From contig JASANE010018658.1 in NCBI GenBank assembly GCA_030248225.1, positions 1 to 64,000 on the forward strand: a stretch of DNA of 64,000 nt. Reading direction: 5' to 3'. Numbering within the stretch: position 1 is the first letter of the stretch; each line of letters starts with the position of its first letter. The stretch is from Trileptium ribeirensis (lineage: Eukaryota; Nematoda; Enoplea; Enoplida; Thoracostomopsidae). The notes beneath the pieces are model-generated. The model did no database searches. It worked only from the letters and a program-made list of their open reading frames with translations, and was not told the DNA's origin. A program made the position numbers and the translations under genes. This document shows, one piece after another, positions 1 to 10,139 of this stretch.

Positions 1-2
1 CT

Positions 3-257
3 CATGGTGTTGATAACTCGAGCAACGATCTCCAAGAGTCCCTCCAGGTGTTTTAACATGCAACATCTGACGTGTATCCCAGGCATAGTGTGTAGGAACG
101 GAGATGTGAATCCTAACAGCCCTGACAAAACGGCAGCGTCCCGCTGACGGTCCATTCGGGCCGTTCCAGCCACTCGGGCCCTGAGCAACTGGTGGGCATG
201 GCATATCCGCTCAGACACAGCTATGACCCTTCGATAAAATAGAGTCTTCACAGGCAT
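3..257 (-). CDS. Open frame running off the left edge, unrecognised
   Basis: An 85-codon minus-strand frame from an ATG at 257 stays open to the window edge. It overlaps the end of the neighbouring minus frame (248-784) by 10 bp in another phase, so the two could be one frameshifted coding region of the retroelement whose gag lies at 3112-3534. No domain is recognised; the product is basic, with several Arg, His and Cys. The assignment rests only on strand, continuity and position, and chance openness is possible. Confidence 0.25.
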   Translation of the reverse strand, partial: MPVKTLFYRRVIAVSERICHAHQLLRARVAGTARMDRQRDAAVLSGLLGFTSPFLHTMPGIHVRCCMLKHLEGLLEIVARVINTM

Positions 258-784
258 TCGATCTTCCCCGAAACGCAACTTAGGTAGCGCGAGCGTGTAG
301 TGGGGAATTTCCCATGACACTCCGGTTTAACTACTGGCACAAATTCTGAATCCTGTCCCAGCAACGCTAGTAGTTCCTCATCTGGGAATCCCTGCAAGAT
401 TAGAGGCTCCACAATTTCACTGGCGTTGTCTAGTGCGTACAATTTCCTTAGTATGATGTCTAGCAACTGCTGTTTATATATCCGTGTATCCCCTTGATCC
501 GATTGGTACTTAAGTTCCATTGTGCCTGTGTCGATGTTGTTAATCGCGGGATCTATGCTAACTTGGCCGAAAGTGTGTACAGTCCCCAGTGATTCGGGTG
601 ATTTTAAGGCTTGTTCAATTACCTTGGTCAAATCAACCGGCGATCCGGTTGAGTTGATCCCTATTTCGTGGGCTTCTTCTGTACTCAGTTGACATACTAC
701 AAGTTCTGTTTCACTCCCTAATCGTTGGTTCTCCGTTCTATTTGCTCTCTGTGTTATGTTATTTACTATGGGTGTTATCATCAC
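248..784 (-). CDS. Unrecognised ORF in minus-strand retroelement
   Basis: A 178-codon minus-strand frame with a balanced composition: an acidic, hydrophobic middle (around LYALDNASEIVEPLILQGF) and a basic C-terminus. It lies downstream, on the minus strand, of the gag remnant at 3112-3534, in line with a run of minus frames that overlap end to end. I recognise no protease, RT or other retroelement domain. It is probably a later part of the same broken gag polyprotein, but that is inference from order and strand. Its start ATG may not be the biological one. Confidence 0.35.
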   Translation of the reverse strand: MMITPIVNNITQRANRTENQRLGSETELVVCQLSTEEAHEIGINSTGSPVDLTKVIEQALKSPESLGTVHTFGQVSIDPAINNIDTGTMELKYQSDQGDTRIYKQQLLDIILRKLYALDNASEIVEPLILQGFPDEELLALLGQDSEFVPVVKPECHGKFPTTRSRYLSCVSGKIECL

Positions 785-1184
785 AATCTTCGAGCTTTTG
801 CTGTTACTATTGGCTTCTCCTTGTCAATATCATCCTTCCTTGGGTTATACGGTTCCCCTTTATTGTCATTGGGTTCCACAACTTCACAAATGCTAGCTCG
901 ATTATCGTGATTTTCTGTGCCGGTAATATTTTCTGCACTCAGCTCGGCGTTGTTTCTGTGTAGCCCTAAACCTGTTTCACACTTAGGTCGAACAGCTTCC
1001 CCTCCTGGTTCAACACACGATTCACCCATACCGGCTCCGACCCGGTCGCAGTCGGCCGCACACATACTCACCTGCCGGGGGGGTAGATTGATCAACGACA
1101 AATAAAGGCCACAATCCCTGACCCGATCAGATCTGGTGGCACCTACACTTACGGACCGCACTCTATTCGACTTAGGTCCTACAT

Positions 1185-1435
1185 ATAAATTATAATTTTG
1201 AACGGAGCTCCGGCAATCAGACAGCTCACTTCCCGACGCCTCCCTTCTCCTGGCCAGTGTACTCTACGGTCTTCCCCGGCCTCTAAAGATACTAGGGTAC
1301 ACATACTTTCTCGAATTTTGAACGGAGTTAGGACAATCGGACTGGCCCGTGTTCCGAAGGTCTCCATCGCACCTGACCAGTGTCCTTTACGGTCTTCCCC
1401 GGTCGGTTGAAAAGCTACAGGGGCCTCACACGGCC
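1185..1435. repeat. Two diverged copies of a ~122 bp tandem repeat
   Basis: The blocks beginning at about 1190 and 1312 both carry ATTTTGAACGGAG, then CCAGTGT, then TACGGTCTTCCCCGG at matching offsets. They are diverged but clearly related. On the minus strand both are read in the same frame of one ORF (1179-1649), so the repeat is also a peptide repeat. Confidence 0.6.
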
Positions 1436-1440
1436 GCCCT

Positions 1441-1870
1441 AAATTGGTGGAAGTCAGTTTAGTTAAGTTGGATGCATCCGCTAGGTTCCTTGGTTCATTT
1501 AGTTCCCTTGGTTCTCGGTTCCTCAGTAATCCATTCTTTCCGCTAGGTTCCATTAGGTTCTCGGTATCCGCTAGTCCATTAGGTTCACTATTAGGTTCCA
1601 TTAGGTTCACAAGTTCCTCCGCAGGTTCTTCTGGTTCCGCTAGACACACACAATTTTGACTAAGGCTAGGACTCCATCGCCCTTGACCATTAACTGGGCT
1701 TCAAGAATGTTCGCGGGTTCACCAGGTTGTGCCTTGCCGGCGTTAGAGCCATTACCAGACACGGGACCCCTATTAATCGGCCCCCGAAGTCCGAACGGCG
1801 TCTCTCTAGGTTCCATTCCATTAGGTTCATTAGGTACTCCATCCATTAGGTTCTTAGGTTCCATCCGATA
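1441..1870. repeat. Degenerate ~9-10 bp TTAGGTTCC repeat
   Basis: TTAGGTTCC, TTAGGTTCA and GCTAGGTTCC recur densely between 1480 and 1660, and again at 1806-1862 and 1997-2010. On the minus strand they encode short Asn/Glu/Pro/Met/Leu-rich runs (NLMEP, NEPN). This is simple-sequence expansion within the gag-like region. Confidence 0.65.
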
Positions 1871-1966
1871 TGCAGCCGCCTGAGATGGGTTACACGTGCC
1901 AGCGTTTGGGTCATTGCTAGAGACGGATGCCCTATTAATCGGCCCCGGAGTCCGAACGGCTATCTC
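1738..1966. repeat. Duplicated ~70 bp block, 160 bp apart
   Basis: Sequence at 1738-1806 (containing CCTATTAATCGGCCCC and AGTCCGAACGGC) is repeated at 1898-1966 with scattered substitutions. The spacer between them is the short TTAGGTTCC repeat. The block encodes GPINR-type peptide on the minus strand. Confidence 0.65.
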
Positions 1967-1974
1967 CCACATAT

Positions 1975-2690
1975 CTAACTCGGCATATCAGGATCATTAG
2001 GTTCCATTAGGTTCTCGGTTCCTCCTCCCCTCTCACTCCTCTCGGTATCTCGGTTTCCATCATCTCCTCGCGCTGACTTCCTATCGGGATATACATATAT
2101 GTTGGTTGGCCAACCATTACTCACAAGGTCTCGGGTCACACCCTGCGCGACAGGGGTTGGAAACAACAAAGCCGAGCGCCGTATGGGTTCAGTATTGTTT
2201 TGTACTTTACCATATTTGTATTCTCCGTATGCAAGTGTTTCCTCTTCATATGTTTGGTTTACTTCAATGCCACTCCGCGACCCGATCGCTTGTGACCATT
2301 TCTGTGGTGTGTCCCTACTTGTTTGCAATACGTTTACCTGATATGTACCTGGTTCTGTTTCGATTTCGCCTAAGTATTCCGGCTTGACTTCGAAGTTTGG
2401 TCTGTTCTGTTCATACGTTGCTTCATCTTCAGTGACCAACATGTTAACTTGCGCCAAACGGGTGCCTAAGTCAGCTCCTGCGCGTTCTTCCAGCGTGGAC
2501 ATTTCATGTCGCATGACATCTAATCGGGGTGCTAGCTCAGGATCTACTGCTTTGGTCACTGACATTACGCCTGCATTACGACGGTCAGCCCGCTCGGTGT
2601 TATTTATTGGTGCCTGTACAGGTCTAGTTCGAGGCACTGCTCCTAATTGATTCGCATTATTCCAACCATTACTAGTGTCGAAACGGTGCG
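1975..2690 (-). CDS. Gag-like central segment, no recognised domain
   Basis: The minus frame here (open from 2952, but credible only from about 2690, where the phase shifts from the Tyr/Asn-rich frame) encodes a mixed hydrophilic segment. It includes a predicted helical stretch (around RHEMSTLEERAGADLGTRLAQ) and ends in an Arg/Asp/Glu-rich tail with an NLMEPN unit. It fits the C-terminal part of a retrotransposon gag. It has no zinc knuckle and no protease motif. The upstream 2690-2952 part of this frame overlaps the better Tyr/Asn/Gly-rich frame and is probably a shadow. Confidence 0.4.
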
Positions 2691-3148
2691 GCTTCGGCCG
2701 ACAATGGCTGCGGTGGGGCAGCATAGCGTCGATCGTATGTTGGGTTATACCCATTATTCCGCTGGTTGTACCCGTTTGCGCTGCGCCCGCGGGATCTGTT
2801 ATAATATTCAGTCTCACCGCCATTCCCATATACATAGTTAGCAGGCTCGGGTCGATAATATCCCTGTTGCCCATAACCAGTGTATCCTCGCTGGTTGGCC
2901 GCATTGTTCCAATCATCGCGTTGTGAGTATCGCCCTCCGCCTCTAGGTTCAACTACCCGATAGCGAGGACGATTATTGTACTGCGGTGGTAGCCTAGCAT
3001 ACTCGCTAGCGATTGGTGGAGGTACATTGTACGTGTAATGATTGAAAGAATGACTGATTCTCGATTTCCCTGTATGCGCATGCGTAGCGTGATTAATGCG
3101 TCTTCGTCGCGCTACGAGGAGGAATACATGAAACCCATGTTGTAACAA
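2672..3148 (-). CDS. Tyr/Asn/Arg/Gly-rich low-complexity gag segment
   Basis: A minus-strand frame of 158 codons. Its second half is dominated by Tyr, Asn, Arg and Gly (for example YGQQGYYRPEPANYVYGNGG and RNNGYNPTYDRR), an RNA-binding type of composition. It overlaps the end of the gag-domain frame (3112-3534) by 37 bp in a different phase, so a frameshift near 3112-3148 separates it from the conserved gag part. Low-complexity tails of this sort occur in gag proteins without CCHC knuckles. Confidence 0.45.
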   Translation of the reverse strand: MLQHGFHVFLLVARRRRINHATHAHTGKSRISHSFNHYTYNVPPPIASEYARLPPQYNNRPRYRVVEPRGGGRYSQRDDWNNAANQRGYTGYGQQGYYRPEPANYVYGNGGETEYYNRSRGRSANGYNQRNNGYNPTYDRRYAAPPQPLSAEAAPFRH

Positions 3149-3534
3149 AGGGCTTCGTACGTTTGTTTATGGCAGTCCGGGAAGCTCTCATAAATTTTAA
3201 GCGCTTCGCCTTTTAGTACCGTCGGGAAGCAAATTAGCTTCTGGTCAAACGGCCATCCATTCGCGTCCGTCAGGTTGTCGTACGTGGCTAGCCAGGCCTC
3301 AAAGTCCTGTCCGTCCGCTCCTGAAAACGGCGGGATGTCGCGTACTTGTATGATCGGTGCCGTCGTTGTTGTCCGTTCCATAAGCTGCTGTAAGATTGCT
3401 ACTAGTGGGTCTCCTTATACAGTGGGGCTGGGTTCGTTTGCAATACCAGCCGTGGTGGTCGTGCCACCTCCTACATTAGTTGTCGCTGACGTGCCTCTAA
3501 TCGGCGTTCTATTTGCGCTCGCTGGTAACGACAT
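3112..3534 (-). pseudogene. Retrotransposon gag N-terminal domain, interrupted
   Basis: On the minus strand an ATG at 3534 opens a frame that is Thr/Gly-rich for 39 codons, has a TAA at 3417-3415, then resumes in the same frame through 3112. After the stop it reads GDPLVAILQQLMERT followed by a typical retrotransposon gag pattern: PPFSGADGQDFEAWL, then W-x2-DQKL, then LKGEAL and YESFP. This is the Ty3/gypsy-type capsid domain. Gag forms the cytoplasmic particle that packages element RNA. The in-frame stop and the phase change near 3112 show that this copy is dead. Sequence 3535-3640 upstream should be the leader; no LTR boundary could be defined. Confidence 0.6.
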
Positions 3535-3639
3535 TTTTGAATTCCGAATTATTAATGACCCCTATTTGTTTTGAGCTGTAGGGCGTCCGTGGTTCAGACC
3601 TGACCTGAGCACGGATGTTAAATGTAAAGTTAGATATAA

Positions 3640-4138
3640 GTGTTTACTTTATTGCGGAATTTCTACTGTCAAGTAAGCCTTACTGTATCTGTGTGCCTAT
3701 TCCTTAAGTATGTGGCTGGTGGTGTGAAAATTTCGCTTCGTTTCGCTAGATCTTGCTAGCATGCAATTTGCTTCTTGTTAGTTACCCTATGCGTTCTCAC
3801 CAATCTCAGTATGTGCACAAAGTATTCTAGCTATTCAGTCTAGTGAGGCAAAATGTCTCAGATTACCGGAAAATATTCTAACTAGATGCAACCGTTTTCT
3901 AGCTAATCCTTGCTTTTCGAAGACTGCCAGTAGCAGATAAGCCGTTAAGTAAATTTTCCATCAATAGTAGCTTGCTAAAATAACCAGTGATCAATTACAG
4001 GTCACCAAATACCCAGCGCGGGTCTGCAAAACTAGGTATCACTCAATTTGGAGGTACGCACAAATGCTGATCGAACTACGCTCATTCACTCAATACCCGA
4101 ACAGCATAACACTAATAATAAATCATATACAAACTGTT
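3640..4138. other. No gene seen
   Basis: AT-rich sequence with short, stop-ridden frames on both strands. It may include the LTR or leader of the minus-strand element, but I found no second copy in the window to define one. Confidence 0.3.
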
Positions 4139-4753
4139 TCATAGCAAATAAACTATCATACAAAATGAGTCCAATGTTATATACTGACCATTAACAATTG
4201 GGCTACTGACGTCTTCGATACTGCGACAACAAATTGTTAGTGATTGGTCGGTCCACGGCCCAGGGCTTGCGTTGGTTTGATAAGAAATGAGCAACGAGAT
4301 GACGGCTATTGCTCCCGAAGGCGGTATTCTCGTTTGCTGGCGGCGTCGAAATAGTCGAGGGACAATGTCCAATATTGACGTTCCCACCAAAAACAGCTGG
4401 GTGCTATTATTCCAGCCCGGGTAGACGGCGGCGATGACGGATACGTTAGATACGGTCTTTGGCAACCGAAACAGTTAGTCGACCCAAAGCCCGCCGTTAA
4501 ATTCGATTGTTGCAAATTGTCCAACGCGAATAGTGTTAGCAGGTTCGACAGTTAAACGATGGCCGTTTGTTTTAAAGTCGCTTGCTGTGAATGAGTAAGT
4601 GTCAATCCACGACAAATATATCCGCGAAATAGGATAAATATTACCAGCTATAACGAACCAATTTAGATCAAGTAGTTGGGCACAAAGGGTATGAGAGCCT
4701 GAAACAGTAGACAGTGCCATCAATACCTCATACATTAGCTCGACGCAGACCAA
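4139..4753 (-). pseudogene. Two in-phase minus ORFs split by one TAA, unrecognised
   Basis: A frame from 4753 runs to a TAA at 4477-4475, and the same phase then stays open to 4139, giving about 200 codons with one stop. The text across the stop is coherent, hydrophobic and Ser/Thr-rich (IEFNGGLWVD before it, LPKTVSNVSVIAAVYPGW after it). One stretch (LFLVGTSILDIV) loosely resembles the end of a retropepsin fold, but no DTG is seen, so I do not call a protease. It lies upstream of and on the same strand as the gag remnant. Confidence 0.3.
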
Positions 4754-4759
4754 GTACCG

Positions 4760-5100
4760 ACACCGACGGCCTCACGTACCGCTCCAGGCAGTCATTTAAC
4801 GATTCCGCTTTAACCACTCCAATCTTCAATTTCACTCTCACACTACTTCTGGAGTGCAACGCCGGAGTAACATCGCGTCAACTATCAAACTCAAGCAGTA
4901 ACTAAACCATGATGGGTGAACCAAATTTGCCTACTAAGCAGAGCACGTCAAGACCACGTCGCACTCCCGAAACAGATCATATACGTTATTAAAACTTCCA
5001 TCATAATGAAGACAAACAGTACAACCTCTCTCGCAGAATAAATTTCGTCACAGTTCAAACACCCAAAAGGCGCTATCTTGCAACACTACTACACGGTAGC
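4760..5100. other. No gene seen
   Basis: Short frames only, with no repeat shared with other parts of the window. Confidence 0.3.
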
Positions 5101-5640
5101 CAGTATAACTACTTGTTGGTAAGTGGCGGTGTGAGCAAGAATCCCATGTTAGCGAGAGGTCCCTCACCTAATGCTTTGAAGACCGTTGCCCAAAAACGTT
5201 ATTGGCGCCTCACGGCGTGGCCCCCATTAAAAATGTGTACTAGGACCAGTTCTGGCCCTAAGGGATCCCAGCTGCACCACCATTTTCCTACGTGTGCTGC
5301 CCGGACAACCCGGCTTCCACGACTCCCCGGTGATCTATGCGATGACCTAAGGGAACCGCTTAGCTTAGCAGGCGGCCGACGGGTTAACCAGGGTGTTCGG
5401 CCTGGCCCCTATATTGGCCCACGTACCTAGTGGTATGAAGGTCCCCCTGAGGGAGAGTCAGCCATTAAGCCTGCGCACAGTTAATGAGGCTGACACGCCT
5501 TTCCCTCATTCTCCACTCAATCCCCAAGCGGATTCTCGGATCCTAGTACAGCCTAGCAAGATTCCCTGTTGGGGGTCTCTGTACGCTATCTCCCCCGTTC
5601 TAATCCTAATGTAATACACGACTGGCCTTACAACTTAGGC
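5100..5640. other. GC-rich island, origin unknown
   Basis: About 540 bp clearly richer in G and C than its surroundings, with many CCC/GGG runs (for example around 5250-5370 and 5400-5460). Two overlapping plus frames (5113-5430, 5393-5614) are open, but their peptides look like chance translation of GC-rich DNA (Pro/Arg/Gly/Ser-rich, no motif). It could be part of another repeat or an LTR-like segment. I do not call a gene. Confidence 0.35.
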
Positions 5641-7140
5641 AGTGACAAAACTTGATTACTTATTTTAACGTTGGGCACTAAGGCGGAGGCCCCAGTCCCT
5701 TGAGTGTCAAGATTCTAATCACTAGCCCCATATGCCAGACGGCGAACTATGCAGAGCGATAATTGACTGTGGATTGTTCGCGGCGGGGCGCTCCTGAAAA
5801 TTCAAGTGGATGCAGATACAGTGTGGGGAACAGAGGGGTTGCCGGCTCCGGCCTCGAAGCAGGGGTATGCGGAGAATTGGGATTAGCAGATTTTTGGGTC
5901 AGCGGGCACATGGTTGTGGACAGCTTGCTCGCTACAACGTAAAGTTCGCTTCGGTTCAAAATCCTTGAAGGGTTATGCTTGTAAGAACTCCTACCGAGGT
6001 CAGAAAGCTATGTAAAGCTCCGAACTGCTTCAATAAATTAGACACGGTTCAACTCGTTTACTGTTGAGCCCCTTTTTGCATTAATCACACATTATAAACA
6101 CCGCCCAATTGGGGCGTACGGTACTTATTTTACAGCATTCATGACATAGTAACAATTAAATTCGGATACCCTGCAAGATACCCTGAAACATATACTACGT
6201 TCTCTCCTGAGTACCCACCCTGAGCATTTTCGATCGAATAGAGCCCGACAAATTCTTTTTGACGAAAGAATGCTGATTTTTTAAACGCCCAGTTACCTGT
6301 CAAATCACGATGATGTGTCCCTTTTAGTAATTTGAACTCCGAGTAAAACGGGACCGAGGGTTCAAGATTTTGTACAATTTCGACATCGACTGGAGCGGCC
6401 CGCGAGCGGCCTGACTAATTCGAGATTAGCTCCCAGAAGGCTCCGGGAGTAGGTGCCGACGTAGGTTCTCCCCGTAGATGCACGGTTAGAAAGCCCACGT
6501 CCCACCGAAGTTTGATACGTTTTAGCTCACCGCGAGCTCCAGTCCCTGTTTCGTTCTATGCTCAGCTAGGAAGCCTCTTAAAAACTTTGGTCACGTTCCG
6601 GTCCGCAGTCGTTTGCATCGCTCTCTAACCAGAAACAAAAGAAACAGCGAACGAATGGGGATTCGACGCTGCTGCTCGATTTTATACAAACGGGGGATAA
6701 CCTGTGTCACCCGCGGATGCAAACGGCCACGCCCTCACAAGTTTGGTTGCACTTTCTGAAACACCTACTAATTATCTCTCCGTACTATAAAAATTTCGAC
6801 CCTGTGTAACAAATTGAGTGTTGGCCGAGCCAGCCACGGTTCGTCGCTCATCGGGAGACAATACACCCTATTCCTCGAAAGGGGAGGGAAGAAAGCAGTC
6901 TGGACCCCTTGGTTTTTCGGGACGATATGCCAGGGACAGCAGAGGCTTTTGACCAAAGACTGGACTCCCAGGGCTCCCGGTCACCGTAGCTGCACGACTT
7001 GGGGTGCCCGGGCTTTTTCCCTTTGTTGTGAAAATTAAACGCATCCCCCAAAATTTACAGAAACCCTGCAGGGTATGGTGCGGGAAATGCCAAAACCGCG
7101 ACGATGACCGCGACTGTCCCCACACTCCTACGAGTTCGGA
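5641..7140. other. No gene seen
   Basis: Non-coding looking sequence. Overlapping ORFs on both strands at 6814-7146 arise in a GC-richer patch and show no motif. Confidence 0.3.
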
Positions 7141-7174
7141 AAGCACCAGATTACAAGAAATTTCAATCCCTATC

Positions 7175-7315
7175 GCTTACCCTAAAGTAGAGATTTTGAT
7201 CACGCTCAATTACCTTGGAATAAAGATTTTGATCGCTCTTCTTCAGCTTAGAGTGGAAATTTGGGACAGTAACCTTTGTCTTAGAGCAGATAGTTTTGAA
7301 CACTCTTCGTACCTA
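7175..7315. repeat. Three to four degenerate ~45 bp tandem repeats
   Basis: Units of the form CTTA-x-AGTAGAGATTTTGATC recur: AAAGTAGAGATTTTGATCACGC, then GGAATAAAGATTTTGATCGC, then TAGAGTGGAAATTTGGGAC, then TAGAGCAGATAGTTTTGAAC. Spacing is roughly 40-45 bp with heavy divergence. Confidence 0.45.
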
Positions 7316-7599
7316 CGAACAGAGAAAACGTCCGAGGAGCGGGGAACCAGTCGAGATATAAGCGAGCAAAATTTTGCACAATTTTCGTGCGATTTCGTGA
7401 ATTTCATCGGGGCCCGACCTTTACGGGCGCGCAGAGCATCCTCCCGACACTCCAACGCCCGCAAAGGGCGACCCTTGGTCAGATCGAAACAGGCACCAAG
7501 GCCAGGGGAGGCTCTCCACCGTGGGGACACGGCAAGGAACCACCCCTGGTATGTCTAAAAGAAAGCAGAAAAGAAAAACAAAAACCCTAATAAGAATGA

Positions 7600-8940
7600 A
7601 ATTTTAAAATTGGCGACAATTTATAGTTTTTGTTCATATTTCAGGAACGGCGCGGAGTAGGCGGCCGGAGGCGGGATGATATCCATGCCCTGCCTGGTCG
7701 ACTACTTAAGAGAACCCCAAAATTTATGTAATTCTCCTAGGAAGTCCGTCAGAGGCAGTTAAATGCGTGCACGATAGGGAAATTCTGAATCCCTACTGAG
7801 TTATGGGGGTCCCGTGAAGGTCCTTTGGGGCGGGTGGCCCCGGTTTTCCTCGAAACAGTTAGTATAGGACCCAATTAAAGTACGAGGCTCCAAAAATCGG
7901 GTAGTTTTGGTTTTAGAAGTTTTAGGACCTTAAAATTTGGGAGTTTGAACGCTGGATTGAGGGTCCCTAAGTACTTGTTGGTTGGGGCTAAGTTGACCCG
8001 AATGAAAAATTTCGAAGCATTATAGGTTCCTAATGATAATTTAATGTCCTTTTTTTGGTTTGCAATACATAAAAATCCTAAAATTTGAAATTTCTTATAA
8101 CACTTGAAAAAAATGAAACTCTTGTCATTTTAGGTCAATTTTATCGTTCTTCCGATGCATTCAAAACGTCGCATGAAATATATACATGTACATATTAGAC
8201 ACACTTCCTTTTCCTGCGTGTCAGGACAGATCCCCGAACTCCGATTTAAAATAAACCCCCCGTTCCAACTTTGATAGAGATTCTGTACTTTACCTCGGCC
8301 TATCCCGACATGCGGTAGTATACACAATTCTTCACTGCACACATCAGTTACAAAACTGAGCACACTTTAATTACTCTAGTTAAGGATGCGCACCGGAATC
8401 GACCCTAGGGCACCTAGTCAACAAAAAACAAAAACGTTGAATCTGACAGTGATAGAACGTGAAATCTTTTCCCATGTCCCCGGCCTATCCGACTACGCAT
8501 CCGTACTACATTCCACTACAAACTAATATACACAGTTAAATTAATTACACAATTATTTTATTATTTATAAAACAGTAATCACCTGGGATCGGTCGGATAC
8601 ATCAACCGTAGGCTTTTGATTCACTTTTGGTGCGATATCACCCCGCGCACCTCGCGCTGGTGGAGTGTGATAACACATTTATAGAATACAATACAGCATT
8701 TTACTTTATTCAACACAATTATCAATGATACATCAATGAATCCTTGGATCACGCTACACCGGTATCCGATCGCCGTTTGTCCGCTGAATTTTGCCGCCCT
8801 TTGTCCTAATTTTGAATATTTAGAATTCAGGATAAAAACTCGGGCTGTTACACATGTGCCCGGGAAAAATTCGAACATGTAAATAAAAATTTCTCTTTTT
8901 CTCTGTTCACGCTCTACTGGTTCCCCTACCCATCGGGCGT
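7600..8940. other. No gene seen
   Basis: AT-rich sequence with poly-T and poly-A runs and only short frames. No second copy was found in the window. Confidence 0.3.
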
Positions 8941-8944
8941 TGTT

Positions 8945-9487
8945 ATGCATGAGATGTGTCTTTTGGTTGGTTGCAAGTTTGGAATTGTTTGTGGGGATAG
9001 TTGCAACCGGAGTCAGGGGCTTAGTTTATTACAACACAACCGGCGGAGCAACCCTAAAAATGAGAGTTCTGCCCTCGTGACATTTTCAAGCTGTTTTGAA
9101 AAACCACTCAAGAAGCCAAGACATACGTTCTCAAGTTGTGTAGCTACGGTAGAGGGCCCCGACGGAATCTTTCTATCGACATACAAGAGCTTCCATGGAT
9201 CGGATGAGCTGACCGATTCTCGGGCGCGCTTTGATGATCGGCGTAACGATTTTGGTTGTAGGGCGGCGCCATTGATTTTCGGACAGTCTTCCTTTTTATG
9301 CTTCCTGTGTCCCCTGAAAAGATCCAGGGAAGCGATTTCTAAACTATGGGACAACACAGGTCTTCAAGGAAGGAATTTCTATCCCGTCCAGACTATCGAT
9401 GCGGAAGTGGCTCCAGCTTCTTTTCAGATAATGCGAAGACTGCTGGGGAACAAGCTTGAACACAAATACACAAAGTTCAAAGAGTGA
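8945..9487 (+). CDS. Orphan ORF, doubtful
   Basis: A 180-codon ATG frame, longer than most chance frames here, rich in Ser, Cys, Phe and Arg, with no motif I recognise. It overlaps one copy of the ~105 bp dispersed repeat (9055-9165). No intron signals or partners support it. It is probably a chance frame inside a repeat. Confidence 0.15.
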   Translation: MHEMCLLVGCKFGIVCGDSCNRSQGLSLLQHNRRSNPKNESSALVTFSSCFEKPLKKPRHTFSSCVATVEGPDGIFLSTYKSFHGSDELTDSRARFDDRRNDFGCRAAPLIFGQSSFLCFLCPLKRSREAISKLWDNTGLQGRNFYPVQTIDAEVAPASFQIMRRLLGNKLEHKYTKFKE

Positions 9488-10125
9488 GATGTAGGAAAGG
9501 AACATAAAACTTAGGAGAAGACGAAGTTATTTGCAAACCAGGTCCAGCAGTCGAATATTAAAACGCTAAACAGAGCCACCTTTGAAGCGTTCAAACCATT
9601 CGAGACAATGCCCTCGTGAGCTTTTCCACGGTTAAGAATAACCAATCTTCGAAAACTCATGACGGGTACTTTCAAACCCTACAGCTACGGTAGGGAGTCT
9701 CGTCCTATTTTAGAAATGAATTAACGTCATATGGGCAGACACGGTCATCCCAACAGCAGGGTCGAATTTTATTTTTCACCACCTCCCCAACATGTTCCGA
9801 GGGAAACGGCGTTTTGAAATTCATTTACTGGAAAGCGCTCAAAACAAATTTTAATGCAAATAAAATGTGGAGCGGGATGGCAATATGGCGTAGATATGGG
9901 TTGTGCAAATGTTGAATGAACAAAACCTGCCTTGAGTGAATGAACAAAATCTTCTGATACAATAAAGACAAGAGATGGAGTCAGTTGCGTCCCGGGAAGC
10001 CTAAGTAACCAGAATTCTCTCAAATCCGAGTTTTGCCCTTGTGAAGTGCTGCCAGAAATATGTATCGCAATCCACAAAACACAGACGGGTGCTCTCATAC
10101 CGTGCGGGTACGGTAGGGAGCCACG
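9055..10125. repeat. Three spaced copies of a ~105 bp motif
   Basis: Related blocks at about 9055-9165, 9605-9705 and 10025-10125 share GCCCTCGTGA or GCCCTTGTGA near the start and CTACGGTAGaGgG or GTACGGTAGGGAG near the end, at similar internal spacing. Copies are 420-550 bp apart and strongly diverged. They could be subterminal or internal repeats of an old element. Confidence 0.45.
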
Positions 10126-10139
10126 TCAAAGCATTTTTA

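Larger units (their letters stand above)
781..1972 (-). pseudogene. Repeat-built, frameshifted middle of a gag-like region
   Basis: Three minus-strand open frames follow one another in different phases (1640-1972, 1179-1649, 781-1161). The first two are made of internally repeated peptide: GPINRxxVSxNxxNAG occurs twice, a block containing GEDR and HW and ending in FKI occurs twice, and NLMEP/NEPN units recur many times. No catalytic motif is visible. The order fits the stretch between the gag start (3534) and the frames further left. The phase changes mean no single product can be made from this copy. Sequence between 1162 and 1178 shows nothing. Confidence 0.4.

Noticed and set aside
5113..5614. 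Two overlapping plus ORFs as a gene
   Set aside because: Composition follows the GC-rich island and no motif or splice structure supports coding.
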